Shown here: positions 8,735-17,750 of the stretch, one piece after another
Layout of the letters: every line of letters begins with the position of its first letter
Numbering within the stretch: the stretch's first letter is position 1
Assembly: GCF_900086725.1 (NCBI RefSeq)
Contig: NZ_LT574838.1
Coordinates: 684,986-748,985 of the forward strand
Direction of reading: 5' to 3'
DNA: 64,000 nucleotides
Origin: Bariatricus massiliensis
GTDB taxonomy: Bacteria > Bacillota > Clostridia > Lachnospirales > Lachnospiraceae
Translations under genes and position numbers: made by a program
The notes under the pieces: generated by a model
Databases searched by the model: none
What the model was told of the DNA's origin: nothing
The model's input: the letters and a program-made list of their open reading frames with translations, nothing else

Positions 8735-9670
8735 CCCCGCCTTCTCCGACGGCAGATACAAGGAAAAACAGCTTCCCTCTCCGGGTATCGATTCCACTTT
8801 CACATATCCGCCCTGCCGTGTAAGAATCTCTCTTGTCAAATACAGACCTATGCCAACCCCTTCATTTTCATGTACTTTCGCCTCTCTCCAAAACCGTTTA
8901 AAAATATCGCTATAATGCTTCTCCTCGATTCCAATACCGTCATCTTCTATGTCCACCCGTGTAAACATCTCAAGTGGATTTACGCGAATGTAGATATGCC
9001 CTCCCTGCCCCGTATACTTGACGGCATTGTCAAGTACATTGCCGATGGCCTCCACCGTCCACTTCTTGTCCACCCATACCAAAGATTCTTCCGGACACTC
9101 TATCTCCATATGCAGCCCTTTTCTCTCCGCCGCCGCGGTAATACCCGCCACTGCCTGTGCCAGACACTGGTACAGATTCTCGGGCCCTTGCTCCAGCACG
9201 ATCATCGCACTTTCCATCCGGGACATTTTCACCAGATCCTGTACCAGAATATGGAGCTTCTCCACCTGCGCTCTCATAATCAAGAGATATTTTTCTTCCT
9301 CGTCCCGCTCCAGTTTCCGTCCCAGCACCATGTCATTGTACATCACAATATTGGCGATGGGAGTCTTGAGCTGATGGGAGATGTCGGAGACAATCTGCTG
9401 GACCTCTTTCTTCTGTGAAACACTGGTATTCTCCGCGTGGTGATATGCCTTGCACAGCTTTGCCAATTCCGCATTAATCTTCCCTTCCAGCGAATCCTCA
9501 TTCACATTCTCCAGTAAAGTCTCCCCATTCTCTATGAGGCGGATAGAATTCAATATGTTGTCTGAAAAGCGGATAAACCTACTTCTCGTATACATCCACA
9601 TTCCCACACAGACGCACAGGCAGATGAATATAACGCCTGCCAATATCAGCCATAACGTCCAATCACTCAT
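8726..9670 (-). CDS. Sensor histidine kinase
   Basis: The 314-aa kinase has a single clear N-terminal membrane helix (residues 5-27), no sizeable extracellular domain, a short helical linker, a dimerisation domain with SDISHQLKTPIAN (phospho-acceptor His99), and a HATPase_c domain with N-box NVLDNAVKYT, DDGIGIEE and the G box GVGIGLYLTREI. The tiny input region suggests that it senses through a membrane partner, as kinases paired with FtsX-type transporters do. It overlaps the response regulator gene by 8 nt. It probably controls the adjacent ABC transporter. Confidence 0.92.
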   Translation of the reverse strand: MSDWTLWLILAGVIFICLCVCVGMWMYTRSRFIRFSDNILNSIRLIENGETLLENVNEDSLEGKINAELAKLCKAYHHAENTSVSQKKEVQQIVSDISHQLKTPIANIVMYNDMVLGRKLERDEEEKYLLIMRAQVEKLHILVQDLVKMSRMESAMIVLEQGPENLYQCLAQAVAGITAAAERKGLHMEIECPEESLVWVDKKWTVEAIGNVLDNAVKYTGQGGHIYIRVNPLEMFTRVDIEDDGIGIEEKHYSDIFKRFWREAKVHENEGVGIGLYLTREILTRQGGYVKVESIPGEGSCFSLYLPSEKAGTL

Positions 9671-10358
9671 GCTTCTCTCCTATCCACTGATATCCCATTC
9701 CATACACCGTCTTAATATAGGAATATTCATCGTCACTTATCTTGCTTTTCAGACGGCTCATCTGCACAGTCAATGCATGTTCGTCCACAAAATTCTCCTT
9801 CGCGTCCCATATTTCTTCCAGCAGCACCCGTCTGGTCAGTACGATGCGGGGATTGCGGCAGAGCTTAAAAAGAAGCTTGAACTCTGTAGGCGTGAGCGTG
9901 AGTGGAGTTCCCTTCTTCTTCACTACATACCCCTCAAAATCAATCATCAGGTTCCCACAGAAATATCTCTCCCCGTTCTGCCCCTCCCTTGGCTGCTCCT
10001 GATACCGCCGCAGCACTGCCCGGATACGCTGCATTAATATTTTCACATTAAAGGGCTTGGTCATGTAGTCGTCAGCCCCTGCGTCAAATCCCTTCATGAT
10101 ATCTGCATCCATATCACAGGCAGTCAAAAAGAAAATCGGGGTACGGCTTCTCTCCCTCACATATCCGGCAAATTGAAATCCATCGCCCTCCGGGAAATTG
10201 ACATCTAGCAAAATAAGCGCAAATTCCATTGCTGAAAATGCGCTCTGTGCCTGTTCTAGATTATAAGCAGAAACCGGTTCATAACCTCCCTCCCGGAGAT
10301 TATAACACAGCCCTGCGTTCAACACTTGATCGTCCTCCACCACAAGAATCTTCTGCAT
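9663..10358 (-). CDS. OmpR/PhoB-family response regulator
   Basis: The 231-aa protein has a receiver domain (MQKILVVEDDQ; phospho-acceptor Asp52 in ILLDVNFPEGDG; TKPF with conserved Lys) and a C-terminal winged helix (TPTEFKLLFKL, then VLLEEIWD, ending KTVYGMGYQW). The ATG at 10358 follows GGTGGAAA; a longer in-frame start at 10418 would add 20 residues foreign to the family and overlap the upstream gene. It is co-transcribed with the kinase and separated by one base from the LspA-like gene. The likely target is the TTTGAGA repeat before the ABC transporter. Confidence 0.93.
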   Translation of the reverse strand: MQKILVVEDDQVLNAGLCYNLREGGYEPVSAYNLEQAQSAFSAMEFALILLDVNFPEGDGFQFAGYVRERSRTPIFFLTACDMDADIMKGFDAGADDYMTKPFNVKILMQRIRAVLRRYQEQPREGQNGERYFCGNLMIDFEGYVVKKKGTPLTLTPTEFKLLFKLCRNPRIVLTRRVLLEEIWDAKENFVDEHALTVQMSRLKSKISDDEYSYIKTVYGMGYQWIGEKHE

Positions 10359-10359
10359 A

Positions 10360-10833
10360 CTATTTTCCACCCTTACCACCGGTAAACGCACCGAAAAGCG
10401 CCAGAACGGCCCCGGCAAAAATAGAGATATCTGCCAGATTGAACGTCAAGTCCGTTATCTTTTTATGTCTTGTTTTCACAGCCATATAATCCACAACATA
10501 TCCCCGGCGCAGCCTGTCGTAAGTATTGCTGATCGCCCCTGCTGTCATCAGCGCAAGTCCCAGCTTCTCCTTCTCCTGCCCCGGCTTCTTGAGCAGCGCT
10601 GCCTGACAGATAAGCAGGACCCCGCCTGCAAACACACTTGCCAGCTGGACGAACAGCGGATGCTGCTCAAGCCTGTTCATCATCATACCCCGATTGTGAA
10701 CCTTGCGCAGGATTCCCCGTTTTCTCCAGATGCTGCGCTCTTCTTCCTTCTTTACGTATTTCTCAACATACTGCTTGATTCCCAAATCGATGCCTGCAAC
10801 GGCAATGACGGTCAGAAAACAAACTATTATCAT
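10360..10833 (-). CDS. Signal peptidase II-like (LspA family) protein
   Basis: Signal peptidase II cleaves prolipoprotein signal peptides in the membrane. The 157-aa protein keeps both catalytic blocks: SNTYDRLRRGYVVDY, with Asp115, and FNLADISIF, with Asp135. About four hydrophobic segments fit the fold. The usual N-terminal block is altered to HNRGMMMN and is preceded by a charged stretch (KKEEERSIWRKRG), so this may be a specialised paralogue and not the housekeeping lspA. Position is unusual: it starts 4 bases after a small coiled-coil gene and ends 1 base before the response regulator gene. The link to the two-component system is unexplained. Confidence 0.75.
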   Translation of the reverse strand: MIIVCFLTVIAVAGIDLGIKQYVEKYVKKEEERSIWRKRGILRKVHNRGMMMNRLEQHPLFVQLASVFAGGVLLICQAALLKKPGQEKEKLGLALMTAGAISNTYDRLRRGYVVDYMAVKTRHKKITDLTFNLADISIFAGAVLALFGAFTGGKGGK

Positions 10834-10837
10834 CCGC

Positions 10838-11125
10838 CTATTCTCCTTTTATCTTCTCAATCTCCTGCTTATACTCTTCCATTTTCTCTTCCCTCTCTTC
10901 AATCCCTTCACATAAAGGAACGAAATCCAGATCCACGATATCGCCCTCCTTGAAACGGGCATAGACCTGCCTTCCTATCTCGGCATAGTCCCTCTCATTC
11001 CCCCTCTTCAAAGTGTGAATCTCATTTTTATATTTTTGGATTTCCAGCGTATCCTCCGCTTTCTTCCCCATCTCATCAATCGTTTCTCCTATTCGTTTCC
11101 CTAACCCGTCAAAAAAATCCTGCAT
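10838..11125 (-). CDS. Small coiled-coil protein of unknown function
   Basis: The 95-aa product is strongly charged and predicted helical nearly throughout (MQDFFDGLGKRIGETIDEMG, later REEKMEEYKQEIEKIKGE), with no signal peptide or cysteines. The N-terminal part resembles the leading helix of small cytosolic proteins that elsewhere carry a C-terminal zinc ribbon; the ribbon is absent here. AAAGGAG precedes the ATG. It lies 26 nt after the S8 protease gene and 4 nt before the LspA-like gene. I do not recognise a function. Confidence 0.8.
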   Translation of the reverse strand: MQDFFDGLGKRIGETIDEMGKKAEDTLEIQKYKNEIHTLKRGNERDYAEIGRQVYARFKEGDIVDLDFVPLCEGIEEREEKMEEYKQEIEKIKGE

Positions 11126-11151
11126 TCTGATGCACTCCTTTCTTCGTATTG

Positions 11152-12855
11152 TTAAAATCTTCTGATTTCCTCAAACGTCCGGTATAAATCCAGTGTGCCG
11201 TACCCCCATTCCCGGTTCGGATAAGTAAGGTCCGGCCTTCTGCTCGTTCCCAGAATCAAAAGATTTTTAATCTGTACAGTATCTACAAATGCCCTGCGGC
11301 GCACGACCAGCCACTCCAGCATTAAGGCGCCCGCGCCCGCAGCTATGGCCGTGGCAATACTAGAACCTGATCTGGCAGTAAACTGGCCTCTGGCATTCAG
11401 TCCTGTAACATTGATGCCCGGCGCTGCAAAATCAGGCTTTATCCGCTCTCCTCTAGTATACCCTCTTCCCGAACTTATAGCAATACTATTGTCCGCCCCG
11501 TTATAATACCCGCTCGTAATGGCCGACACGGTATTGCCCGGTTCCGTAATCGTATAGTCTGGGTTCGACCTCAAAAAATATACCTCCCCGGTCAAAAATT
11601 CCTGAACCGGCAGCCAGACATGAAACCGCCCCGAACCAAGCTGGACCGCCTCCACAATCACCTTCCAAATCCCGGCTGCCGGGCGGTCGAACTGCAGTGA
11701 TATCAATTCCGAACTTGTACCTTCCACCAATATTCTGGAAAGTACATAGACATCTGTCTGCTCAAATACAAACGTAAAAAACCCGTCCCCTTGACGCACC
11801 GGAACTCTCCCCACCCGCTCACCGGTAGGCGATACAATCGTCACCTCAAAAATATTGGGTATCTCGGTCCAAAGCTCCATCGTAAATCCTCTTGTATTAT
11901 TGCCCACTCGTACCTCTATCTCTTCCTGCTGTATCTCTGTGGAAAGCTGTCCTAAATAATGATGCCGTTTGTCCGCTTCATTTCCCGTCCCCAGCGCGAC
12001 AACAACGCCGCTTGTATTGGAGAGTCCCTCCAGCAATTCAGAAAGTGGGGATTTCCCGTCATGCCCTCCCATATTCGTCCCCATAGACAGGCAGATGACT
12101 AGTGGTTTCATCTCCATCATAGACACCTCTACCAAGTAATGTACCGCTGCCATAATGTCATTCTCCTGATAGCAGGCAGCATCCGCATCTACAAAATAGA
12201 ATTCCCTTAAATATTGTTTTGCTTCCTTCAGCTTAACAACCGCGATTTCCGACTCCGGAGCCGCTCCCACAAAACGGTTCTCCACATCTGCCCCGCCACA
12301 GGCAAGGCTGGCCACAAAGTTTCCATGGCCGTTAGTATCCGTACTTGGCACTATGTCGAAAGGATTCTCAGACTTAAGGGCCTCATCAATCTGCTCCTTT
12401 GTATATTCTGTTCCATAGTTAAAATTGTCCGGTGGGTTTCCGTCCTGCACCGTCTGGTCCCATATATTTATGATGCGGGTGCTGCCGTCTAGATTTCGGA
12501 ATATCTGGTTTGTATAATCCACCCCTGTATCTATGATTCCCATGATCACGCCGTCCCCCATAAGCTGCAGGTTAGGGTAATTTTGAATCTGTATAATCCC
12601 GGCCTGATTCATAGCCTCTACATCCAAAAGCGTATAGCATTTAGGGACGGAAAAATAAGGGAATTGATTCAACGCCCTCCTGCCACCCTCTATTCTCGGC
12701 AGATATATCCCATGGAAATTTCCTCCAAGAAATGTCCTGCAGACGGAATCCTGCATAGATATACTGTCCACAAAGTTATTTCTTCTCCAGTTTGATATAA
12801 AATCCATATAGTCCTCCGACAATATAGATTCCTTGCAGCTCTCGCTATCCGGCAT
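11152..12855 (-). CDS. S8 family (subtilisin-like) serine protease
   Basis: The 567-aa protein has a complete catalytic triad: Asp109 (GIIDTGVDY), His177 (TNGHGNFVAS) and Ser499 (RSGSSIATA, where the family usually has GTSMA). A long insertion (about residues 300-430) separates His and Ser parts, as in the Csp germination proteases and related clostridial cytosolic subtilases. No signal peptide is visible, so it may act inside the cell or spore, or be exported by another route. The start follows GAGGT by 6 nt, but that site sits in the 3' arm of a 20-bp hairpin. It heads the likely operon containing the LspA-like and two-component genes. Confidence 0.9.
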   Translation of the reverse strand: MPDSESCKESILSEDYMDFISNWRRNNFVDSISMQDSVCRTFLGGNFHGIYLPRIEGGRRALNQFPYFSVPKCYTLLDVEAMNQAGIIQIQNYPNLQLMGDGVIMGIIDTGVDYTNQIFRNLDGSTRIINIWDQTVQDGNPPDNFNYGTEYTKEQIDEALKSENPFDIVPSTDTNGHGNFVASLACGGADVENRFVGAAPESEIAVVKLKEAKQYLREFYFVDADAACYQENDIMAAVHYLVEVSMMEMKPLVICLSMGTNMGGHDGKSPLSELLEGLSNTSGVVVALGTGNEADKRHHYLGQLSTEIQQEEIEVRVGNNTRGFTMELWTEIPNIFEVTIVSPTGERVGRVPVRQGDGFFTFVFEQTDVYVLSRILVEGTSSELISLQFDRPAAGIWKVIVEAVQLGSGRFHVWLPVQEFLTGEVYFLRSNPDYTITEPGNTVSAITSGYYNGADNSIAISSGRGYTRGERIKPDFAAPGINVTGLNARGQFTARSGSSIATAIAAGAGALMLEWLVVRRRAFVDTVQIKNLLILGTSRRPDLTYPNREWGYGTLDLYRTFEEIRRF

Positions 12856-12856
12856 A

Positions 12857-12898
12857 AAAATACCTCATATACTTTTTCAAAAGTATATGAGGTATTTT
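12857..12898 (-). promoter_or_regulatory. Hairpin that includes the protease ribosome binding site
   Basis: Positions 12857-12876 and 12879-12898 are exact reverse complements (20 bp). On the minus strand the second arm carries GAGGT, the ribosome binding site, and ends one base before the protease start codon. It ends in ATTTTT, so it could terminate transcripts from the upstream antiporter gene, hide the ribosome binding site, or both. Confidence 0.65.
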
Positions 12899-12948
12899 AT
12901 TCCTTTATACCGAGTCTGCCGCATCAAAACTGTATTTGCCCCGAAAGA

Positions 12949-14211
12949 TTACTGTCCCTCTCCCCGGACTCTGGCCACATCCTCGTAGAAAGAAGTGACT
13001 TCCTGCTCTTTGGGCAATGTACTGATATTCGGCCCTTTCTTAAATATCCATTTTAACAGCACGGGAGTGATAATTGTAGTAAATACGACCACAATGATGA
13101 CCGGCCCTAAGAAATTCGCTCCCATCAGTCCCAAGGCCTCTCCCTTGCTGGCTACGATCAAGGCCACCTCGCCTCGTGAAATCATGCCGACTCCGATGCG
13201 CTGGCACTGATAATTTTTGTATCCGCAGGCTTTGGCTCCCAATCCACATCCTATAATCTTAGTCAGCACCGCGACTACTGTCAGGACGACGGCAAAAGAT
13301 ACGATAGCCACACTCATCTTTGGCAGCTCCACCTTCAGTCCTATACTGGCAAAAAACACGGGAGAGAGAAGCATATATGAAAGTGTGTCAAATTTCTTTT
13401 CCAAAAAGCTGGACTTATCTGTGTTGGAGATAATAAGTCCCGCGATAAACGCTCCGGTGATATCCGCCACGCCGAAAAACTTTTCTGCTATGTACGCCAT
13501 CAAAAGGCAGAATACAAACGCCATAATGACGTGTCTCCTCAGTCCCTTCTCAGAATGGGCAGTCCATGCCTTGTAGCCTTTGTAGAACAAAAATCCCACC
13601 ACTCCGGAAAACACGAAGAATCCCACAATCTTCAGGAGTACCGTATATATATTCACAGAAGAGTCTGCCATACTGGTCACCAGTGTCAGTGCGATGATAC
13701 CAAGCACATCATCGATGATTGCCGCGCCGAGGATAGCATTGCCTGAGCGCGTCTTAAGCTTGCCCATCTCTTTCAAGGTCTCCACTGTAATACTAACACT
13801 CGTAGCCGTCAGGATAATACCGATAAATATATTCTGCAGGAACGTGCTGCAGGCGGCGTTTGATTCGATAATCCCCGGCTTATTGAAAAACCACGCGGCG
13901 GCGAACCCTCCTGCCAGCGGCACGGCCACACCGCACAAGGCGATGACGAAGGATGCCTTTCCACTGGCCTTCAGCTCTTGTATGTCAGTTTCAAGACCTG
14001 CACAGAACATCAATACGATGACGCCAATCTCTGCCACCTCATGTATAAAATTCGTCTCTGTCAAAATCCCCATCATAGCCGGTCCCAAAATCACCCCTGC
14101 CAGCAGGGCTCCCACTACCTGTGGCATCTGCACCCGTCTTGTAAGAAGACCAAGCGCTTTGGTAAATAATAGGATTATGGCTAAATCCAATAAATATCTA
14201 TAAGTTTCCAT
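12949..14211 (-). CDS. Cation/proton antiporter, CPA2 (KefB/NapA-like) family
   Basis: The 420-aa membrane protein has about 12-13 hydrophobic segments. Family markers include MPQVVGALLAGVILGPAM near the N-terminus, CAGLETDIQELKASG, AIIDDVLGIIALTLV with the paired aspartates of the ion site, and ADITGAFIAGLIISNT. There is no C-terminal TrkA-N domain, so it resembles NapA/GerN-type Na+/H+ or K+/H+ exchangers more than full KefB. The ATG at 14211, with AGAGG upstream, is preferred over the one at 14232. It is transcribed as a single gene between a terminator (14279-14319) and the protease hairpin. Confidence 0.9.
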   Translation of the reverse strand: METYRYLLDLAIILLFTKALGLLTRRVQMPQVVGALLAGVILGPAMMGILTETNFIHEVAEIGVIVLMFCAGLETDIQELKASGKASFVIALCGVAVPLAGGFAAAWFFNKPGIIESNAACSTFLQNIFIGIILTATSVSITVETLKEMGKLKTRSGNAILGAAIIDDVLGIIALTLVTSMADSSVNIYTVLLKIVGFFVFSGVVGFLFYKGYKAWTAHSEKGLRRHVIMAFVFCLLMAYIAEKFFGVADITGAFIAGLIISNTDKSSFLEKKFDTLSYMLLSPVFFASIGLKVELPKMSVAIVSFAVVLTVVAVLTKIIGCGLGAKACGYKNYQCQRIGVGMISRGEVALIVASKGEALGLMGANFLGPVIIVVVFTTIITPVLLKWIFKKGPNISTLPKEQEVTSFYEDVARVRGEGQ

Positions 14212-14278
14212 CTTTTTCCCTCTGTCTTTCATCTATTCAGCTCTATCTATTTTACACCTCCAACTTTTTTTTACAATA

Positions 14279-14319
14279 AAAAATATTCACAAAAATCCTA
14301 GGTTTTTGTGAATATTTTT
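14279..14319. terminator. Terminator hairpin after clpX
   Basis: A perfect 17-bp stem (14279-14295 with 14303-14319; loop TCCTAGG) with A- and T-rich flanks on both sides, so it can work in either direction. It separates clpX from the antiporter gene. Confidence 0.85.
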
Positions 14320-14346
14320 GTCGTATTTTTATGGATACTATACATT

Positions 14347-15771
14347 CTACTGACCGGACTGACCGATTCTTGGTACCTCCTGACCTCGCAGCTGAATCAC
14401 AGGGCCTCCGGTTCCCTCGATATATGCCTGCGTGATTGTTACCTGTCCGATATTATCGTCCTTCGGTATCTCGTACATGATATCCAGCATAAATTCTTCG
14501 ATAATCGCCCGTAGCGCTCTGGCCCCCGTGTCCTTCTTAATCGCTTTCTTGGCGATTGAATGGAGCGCTCCTTCGTCGAACTCCAGCTTCACCTCATCCA
14601 GCGCCAGAAGTTTTTGGTACTGCTTCAAAATTGCGTTTTTAGGCTCTTTCAATATCTTCACCAGCATGTCTTCATCAAGCCCTTGAAGCGTAAAGACAAT
14701 GGGAAGCCTTCCGAGGAATTCTGGAATCATTCCAAACATGCGTAAATCTTCAATGGTAACTTTCTCAAGTATGGCTTTATCGTGGTCGTATTTGTCCTTC
14801 AAGTCAGCGCCAAACCCCATGGAAGCCTGTTTATTCAGCCGCTCCTTGATGATGAGCTCTAAATCAGGAAATGCCCCGCCGCAGATAAAGAGAATATTCT
14901 TCGTATTAATCGTCGTAAGCGGAACCATGGCATTCTTGCTGTTGGCACCTACCGGGACTTCCACCTCACTTCCCTCTAAAAGCTTCAGCATCCCCTGTTG
15001 TACCGATTCTCCGCTGACATCCCGCTGGCTGGTATTTTTCTTCTTCGCGATCTTATCAATCTCGTCAATAAAGATGATGCCCTGCTCTGCCTTGTCCACA
15101 TCATTGTCCGCTGCAGCCAAAAGTTTGGAAACTACACTTTCAATATCGTCTCCTATGTAGCCAGCCTCCGTAAGAGACGTGGCGTCTGTGATGGCAAGCG
15201 GCACATCCAAAAGCTTGGCCAGCGTTTTTACCAAATAGGTCTTACCTGACCCGGTCGGTCCAATCATCAGCATATTGGATTTTTCAATCTCAATCTCATC
15301 CAGCGTATCCGTCGCCACCCTTTTATAGTGATTGTATACAGCCACAGACATCGCTTTCTTGGCGTATTCCTGCCCGACCACATATTCGTCAAGCTGTGCC
15401 TTTATTTTGTGGGGCGCCGGAATGTTCCGGATATTGAGTACCGGCTCCTTTTCTTCCTCTGTTTTTTTCTTTTTGACCCGCTGGCTTTTCGGAATCTGGT
15501 TCTCCATATCTCCAAAATTCATATTCATGCCGCCGGGCATATTCATGAACTGGCTGTAATCGAACCCGCCGTTGTTCATGGCGTCAAAGCTTCTCTGCAT
15601 GCAATCAGAGCATACAGAGATGTGGTTGGGGAGGTCGATCATCTTTCCCGCCACACTCTCCGGGCGGTGGCAGATAAAGCAGAGCTTTTCGTATTCATCC
15701 TCTTTCTTTGTTTCTTCCACCTTGCCGCTTACATTCTCTATGCCATTTTTCTTGTCTTCATTCTCTGCCAT
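14347..15771 (-). CDS. clpX: ATP-dependent Clp protease ATP-binding subunit ClpX
   Basis: ClpX unfolds substrates and feeds them to ClpP. The 474-aa protein has the N-terminal zinc-binding domain (Cys31, Cys34, Cys54, Cys57), Walker A GPTGSGKT (171-178), pore loop EAGYIGDD (GYIG instead of the usual GYVG), Walker B GIIFIDEIDKI (231-241) and sensor regions. It is about 50 residues longer than typical ClpX owing to an acidic N-terminal leader and a Met/Asn/Gly-rich stretch (about 65-90) between the zinc and AAA+ domains. clpP is not adjacent. AAGGAGGG precedes the ATG; the gene follows ligA by 26 nt and is probably co-transcribed with it. Confidence 0.95.
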   Translation of the reverse strand: MAENEDKKNGIENVSGKVEETKKEDEYEKLCFICHRPESVAGKMIDLPNHISVCSDCMQRSFDAMNNGGFDYSQFMNMPGGMNMNFGDMENQIPKSQRVKKKKTEEEKEPVLNIRNIPAPHKIKAQLDEYVVGQEYAKKAMSVAVYNHYKRVATDTLDEIEIEKSNMLMIGPTGSGKTYLVKTLAKLLDVPLAITDATSLTEAGYIGDDIESVVSKLLAAADNDVDKAEQGIIFIDEIDKIAKKKNTSQRDVSGESVQQGMLKLLEGSEVEVPVGANSKNAMVPLTTINTKNILFICGGAFPDLELIIKERLNKQASMGFGADLKDKYDHDKAILEKVTIEDLRMFGMIPEFLGRLPIVFTLQGLDEDMLVKILKEPKNAILKQYQKLLALDEVKLEFDEGALHSIAKKAIKKDTGARALRAIIEEFMLDIMYEIPKDDNIGQVTITQAYIEGTGGPVIQLRGQEVPRIGQSGQ

Positions 15772-15797
15772 AATCTGGCCCTCCTTTTCTGCCGGGA

Positions 15798-17750
15798 CTA
15801 CACGCCTGCCAGCTCTATAAATTGTTCTTCTGATATAATAGGAATTCCAAGTTCCCTTGCCTTTTTATTTTTTGAGGAGGAGAACTCCACATCGTTGTTG
15901 ATCAGATAGTTTGTCTTCCCTGTGACAGAGCCCGTCACCTTGCCGCCTCTGGCCTCTATTAATTCCTTCACCTCATTACGGTTGGCGAAATGCTCCACGC
16001 TTCCTGTGATGACAAAGTTCATTCCTTTTAAGTTCTGCTCTATATCCTTCTCTTCCCTTTGAATATGCAGCTCCTCCAGAAGGTTCCGGAACTCCTGACG
16101 ATTCGTGTCCTCTGCAAAATACTGTGCGAAAGCCGATGCAAGCACGCCGCCAATCCCATGAATTTCAGCGAGGGATTCTTCGTCCGCGTCAAGAAGCCGC
16201 TCCACATCATAGTCGAATTCTCTGCAGATTACTTTGGCGTTCGCCAGCCCGATTCCCGCAATCCCCAGTGCATAGATCACCTTGGGAAGTGTGGTCTCTC
16301 TGGCCTCCTCCACACTGTGAATCAGATTCGTATAAGACTTCTCGCCGAAGCCTTCCATCGTTTTAATCTCTTCTTCATAGCGGTCCAGATGAAAGATGTC
16401 GCTGTATTTGTGGATAAAGCCTCTCCCAATCAGCTTTTCCAGTGTAGCCTCCGACAGGCCTTCTATATTCAAGGCATCTCTGCTCGCAAAGAGGGCAAAT
16501 GATTTGATATGTTTGGCCTGACATCCCGGATTGATACAGTACAGCGCTTTTGCGTCCCCTGCCTGACGTACCTGCGTACTGCCGCCGCAGACGGGACAGG
16601 CTTTTGGAATTTCAATGTTTCCGCTTCTGGTAAGATTTCTGGCAATCTGAGGAATAATCATGTTCGCCTTATAAACCTCTATCGTATCACCAATACCAAG
16701 CTCCAGCTCCTCCATAATGCTTAGGTTATGCACGCTTGCCCGGCTGACCGTCGTCCCCTCAAGTTCCACCGGCTCGAAAATAGCCACCGGATTGATCAGC
16801 CCCGTCCGTGAAGGACTCCATTCCAGCTCCGTAAGCCGGGTCTGCCGGATTTCGTCCGCCCATTTAAAAGCGAAAGAATCACGGGGGAATTTAGCGGTAC
16901 GTCCCAGTGACTGGCCATATGCTATATCATCATAGACAAGTACCAGACCGTCTGAAGGAATGTCATTAGCCTCTATTTTCTCCGCGAAATAGGCCACCCT
17001 GTCCTCCAGAGTGTCGGACGTCACGGTATAATGTTCCACCACATCGAACCCCTGCTCCGCCAGCCATTCAAGCTGTCTGGCCCTGGAATTAGCAAAATCC
17101 ACACCATCCGCTTTCACAAGCGTAAAGGCATAGAACTGGACATTGCGTCTTGCGGTAATCTCATTGTTGAGCTGGCGGACCGAACCGCTGCAGAGATTCC
17201 TAGGGTTCTTGTATTTGGCGTCTACATCCTCAATGCTTTCGTTTATTTTTTCAAAATCTTTATAACTGATGACTGCCTCCCCGCGGAGAATCAACTCTCC
17301 CTGATAGGCAATCTGCAGCGGCACATTCTGAAATACCTTTGCATTGTTGGTGATGACCTCCCCCACCTCTCCGTTTCCTCGTGTGACCGCCTTATAGAGC
17401 ACGCCGCCCCGGTAGGTCAGTACGATAGTGAGGCCATCCAGCTTCCACGATATCAAAGTCTTCTGGCTCCCCACGAACTCCTGCAGCCGGGATACTTCCT
17501 TCGTCTTGTCCAGAGAGAGCATCGGTGTATCGTGCCGCTCTTTCGGCAGCTCGCTCAGCACCTCATATCCCACATTGACCGTAGGACTCTTCCCCAGTAC
17601 GATTCCGGTCTCTGCCTCCAGCGCCTTCAGCTCATCATAGAGAGCGTCGTACTCATAATTACTCATGATTTCACGAGACTCCTGATAATAAGCCTTCCCC
17701 GCCTCGTCCAGAAGCTCCACCAGTTCCTGCATACGCTTTTTCTTATCCAT
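15798..17750 (-). CDS. ligA: NAD-dependent DNA ligase, divergent LigA
   Basis: LigA seals nicks using NAD+. The 650-aa protein has the Ia-type N-terminal region, adenylation domain with active-site Lys103 in SWKLDGL, OB fold, zinc finger (CPVCGG ... CINPGC), helix-hairpin-helix repeats and a C-terminal BRCT domain (NFVITGSVEHFANRNEVKEL). It is slightly shorter than the usual ~670 aa and departs from consensus in places, e.g. TRGNGEVGEVIT where most LigA proteins have TRGDGxxGEDVT. It may be the only ligase or a second, specialised copy. The start overlaps the pseudouridine synthase gene by 8 nt. Confidence 0.9.
   Translation of the reverse strand: MDKKKRMQELVELLDEAGKAYYQESREIMSNYEYDALYDELKALEAETGIVLGKSPTVNVGYEVLSELPKERHDTPMLSLDKTKEVSRLQEFVGSQKTLISWKLDGLTIVLTYRGGVLYKAVTRGNGEVGEVITNNAKVFQNVPLQIAYQGELILRGEAVISYKDFEKINESIEDVDAKYKNPRNLCSGSVRQLNNEITARRNVQFYAFTLVKADGVDFANSRARQLEWLAEQGFDVVEHYTVTSDTLEDRVAYFAEKIEANDIPSDGLVLVYDDIAYGQSLGRTAKFPRDSFAFKWADEIRQTRLTELEWSPSRTGLINPVAIFEPVELEGTTVSRASVHNLSIMEELELGIGDTIEVYKANMIIPQIARNLTRSGNIEIPKACPVCGGSTQVRQAGDAKALYCINPGCQAKHIKSFALFASRDALNIEGLSEATLEKLIGRGFIHKYSDIFHLDRYEEEIKTMEGFGEKSYTNLIHSVEEARETTLPKVIYALGIAGIGLANAKVICREFDYDVERLLDADEESLAEIHGIGGVLASAFAQYFAEDTNRQEFRNLLEELHIQREEKDIEQNLKGMNFVITGSVEHFANRNEVKELIEARGGKVTGSVTGKTNYLINNDVEFSSSKNKKARELGIPIISEEQFIELAGV

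Noticed and set aside
14699..15160. Plus-strand ORFs opposite clpX, ligA and htpG
   Set aside because: Serine/leucine-rich antisense shadows of highly conserved genes, without start signals.
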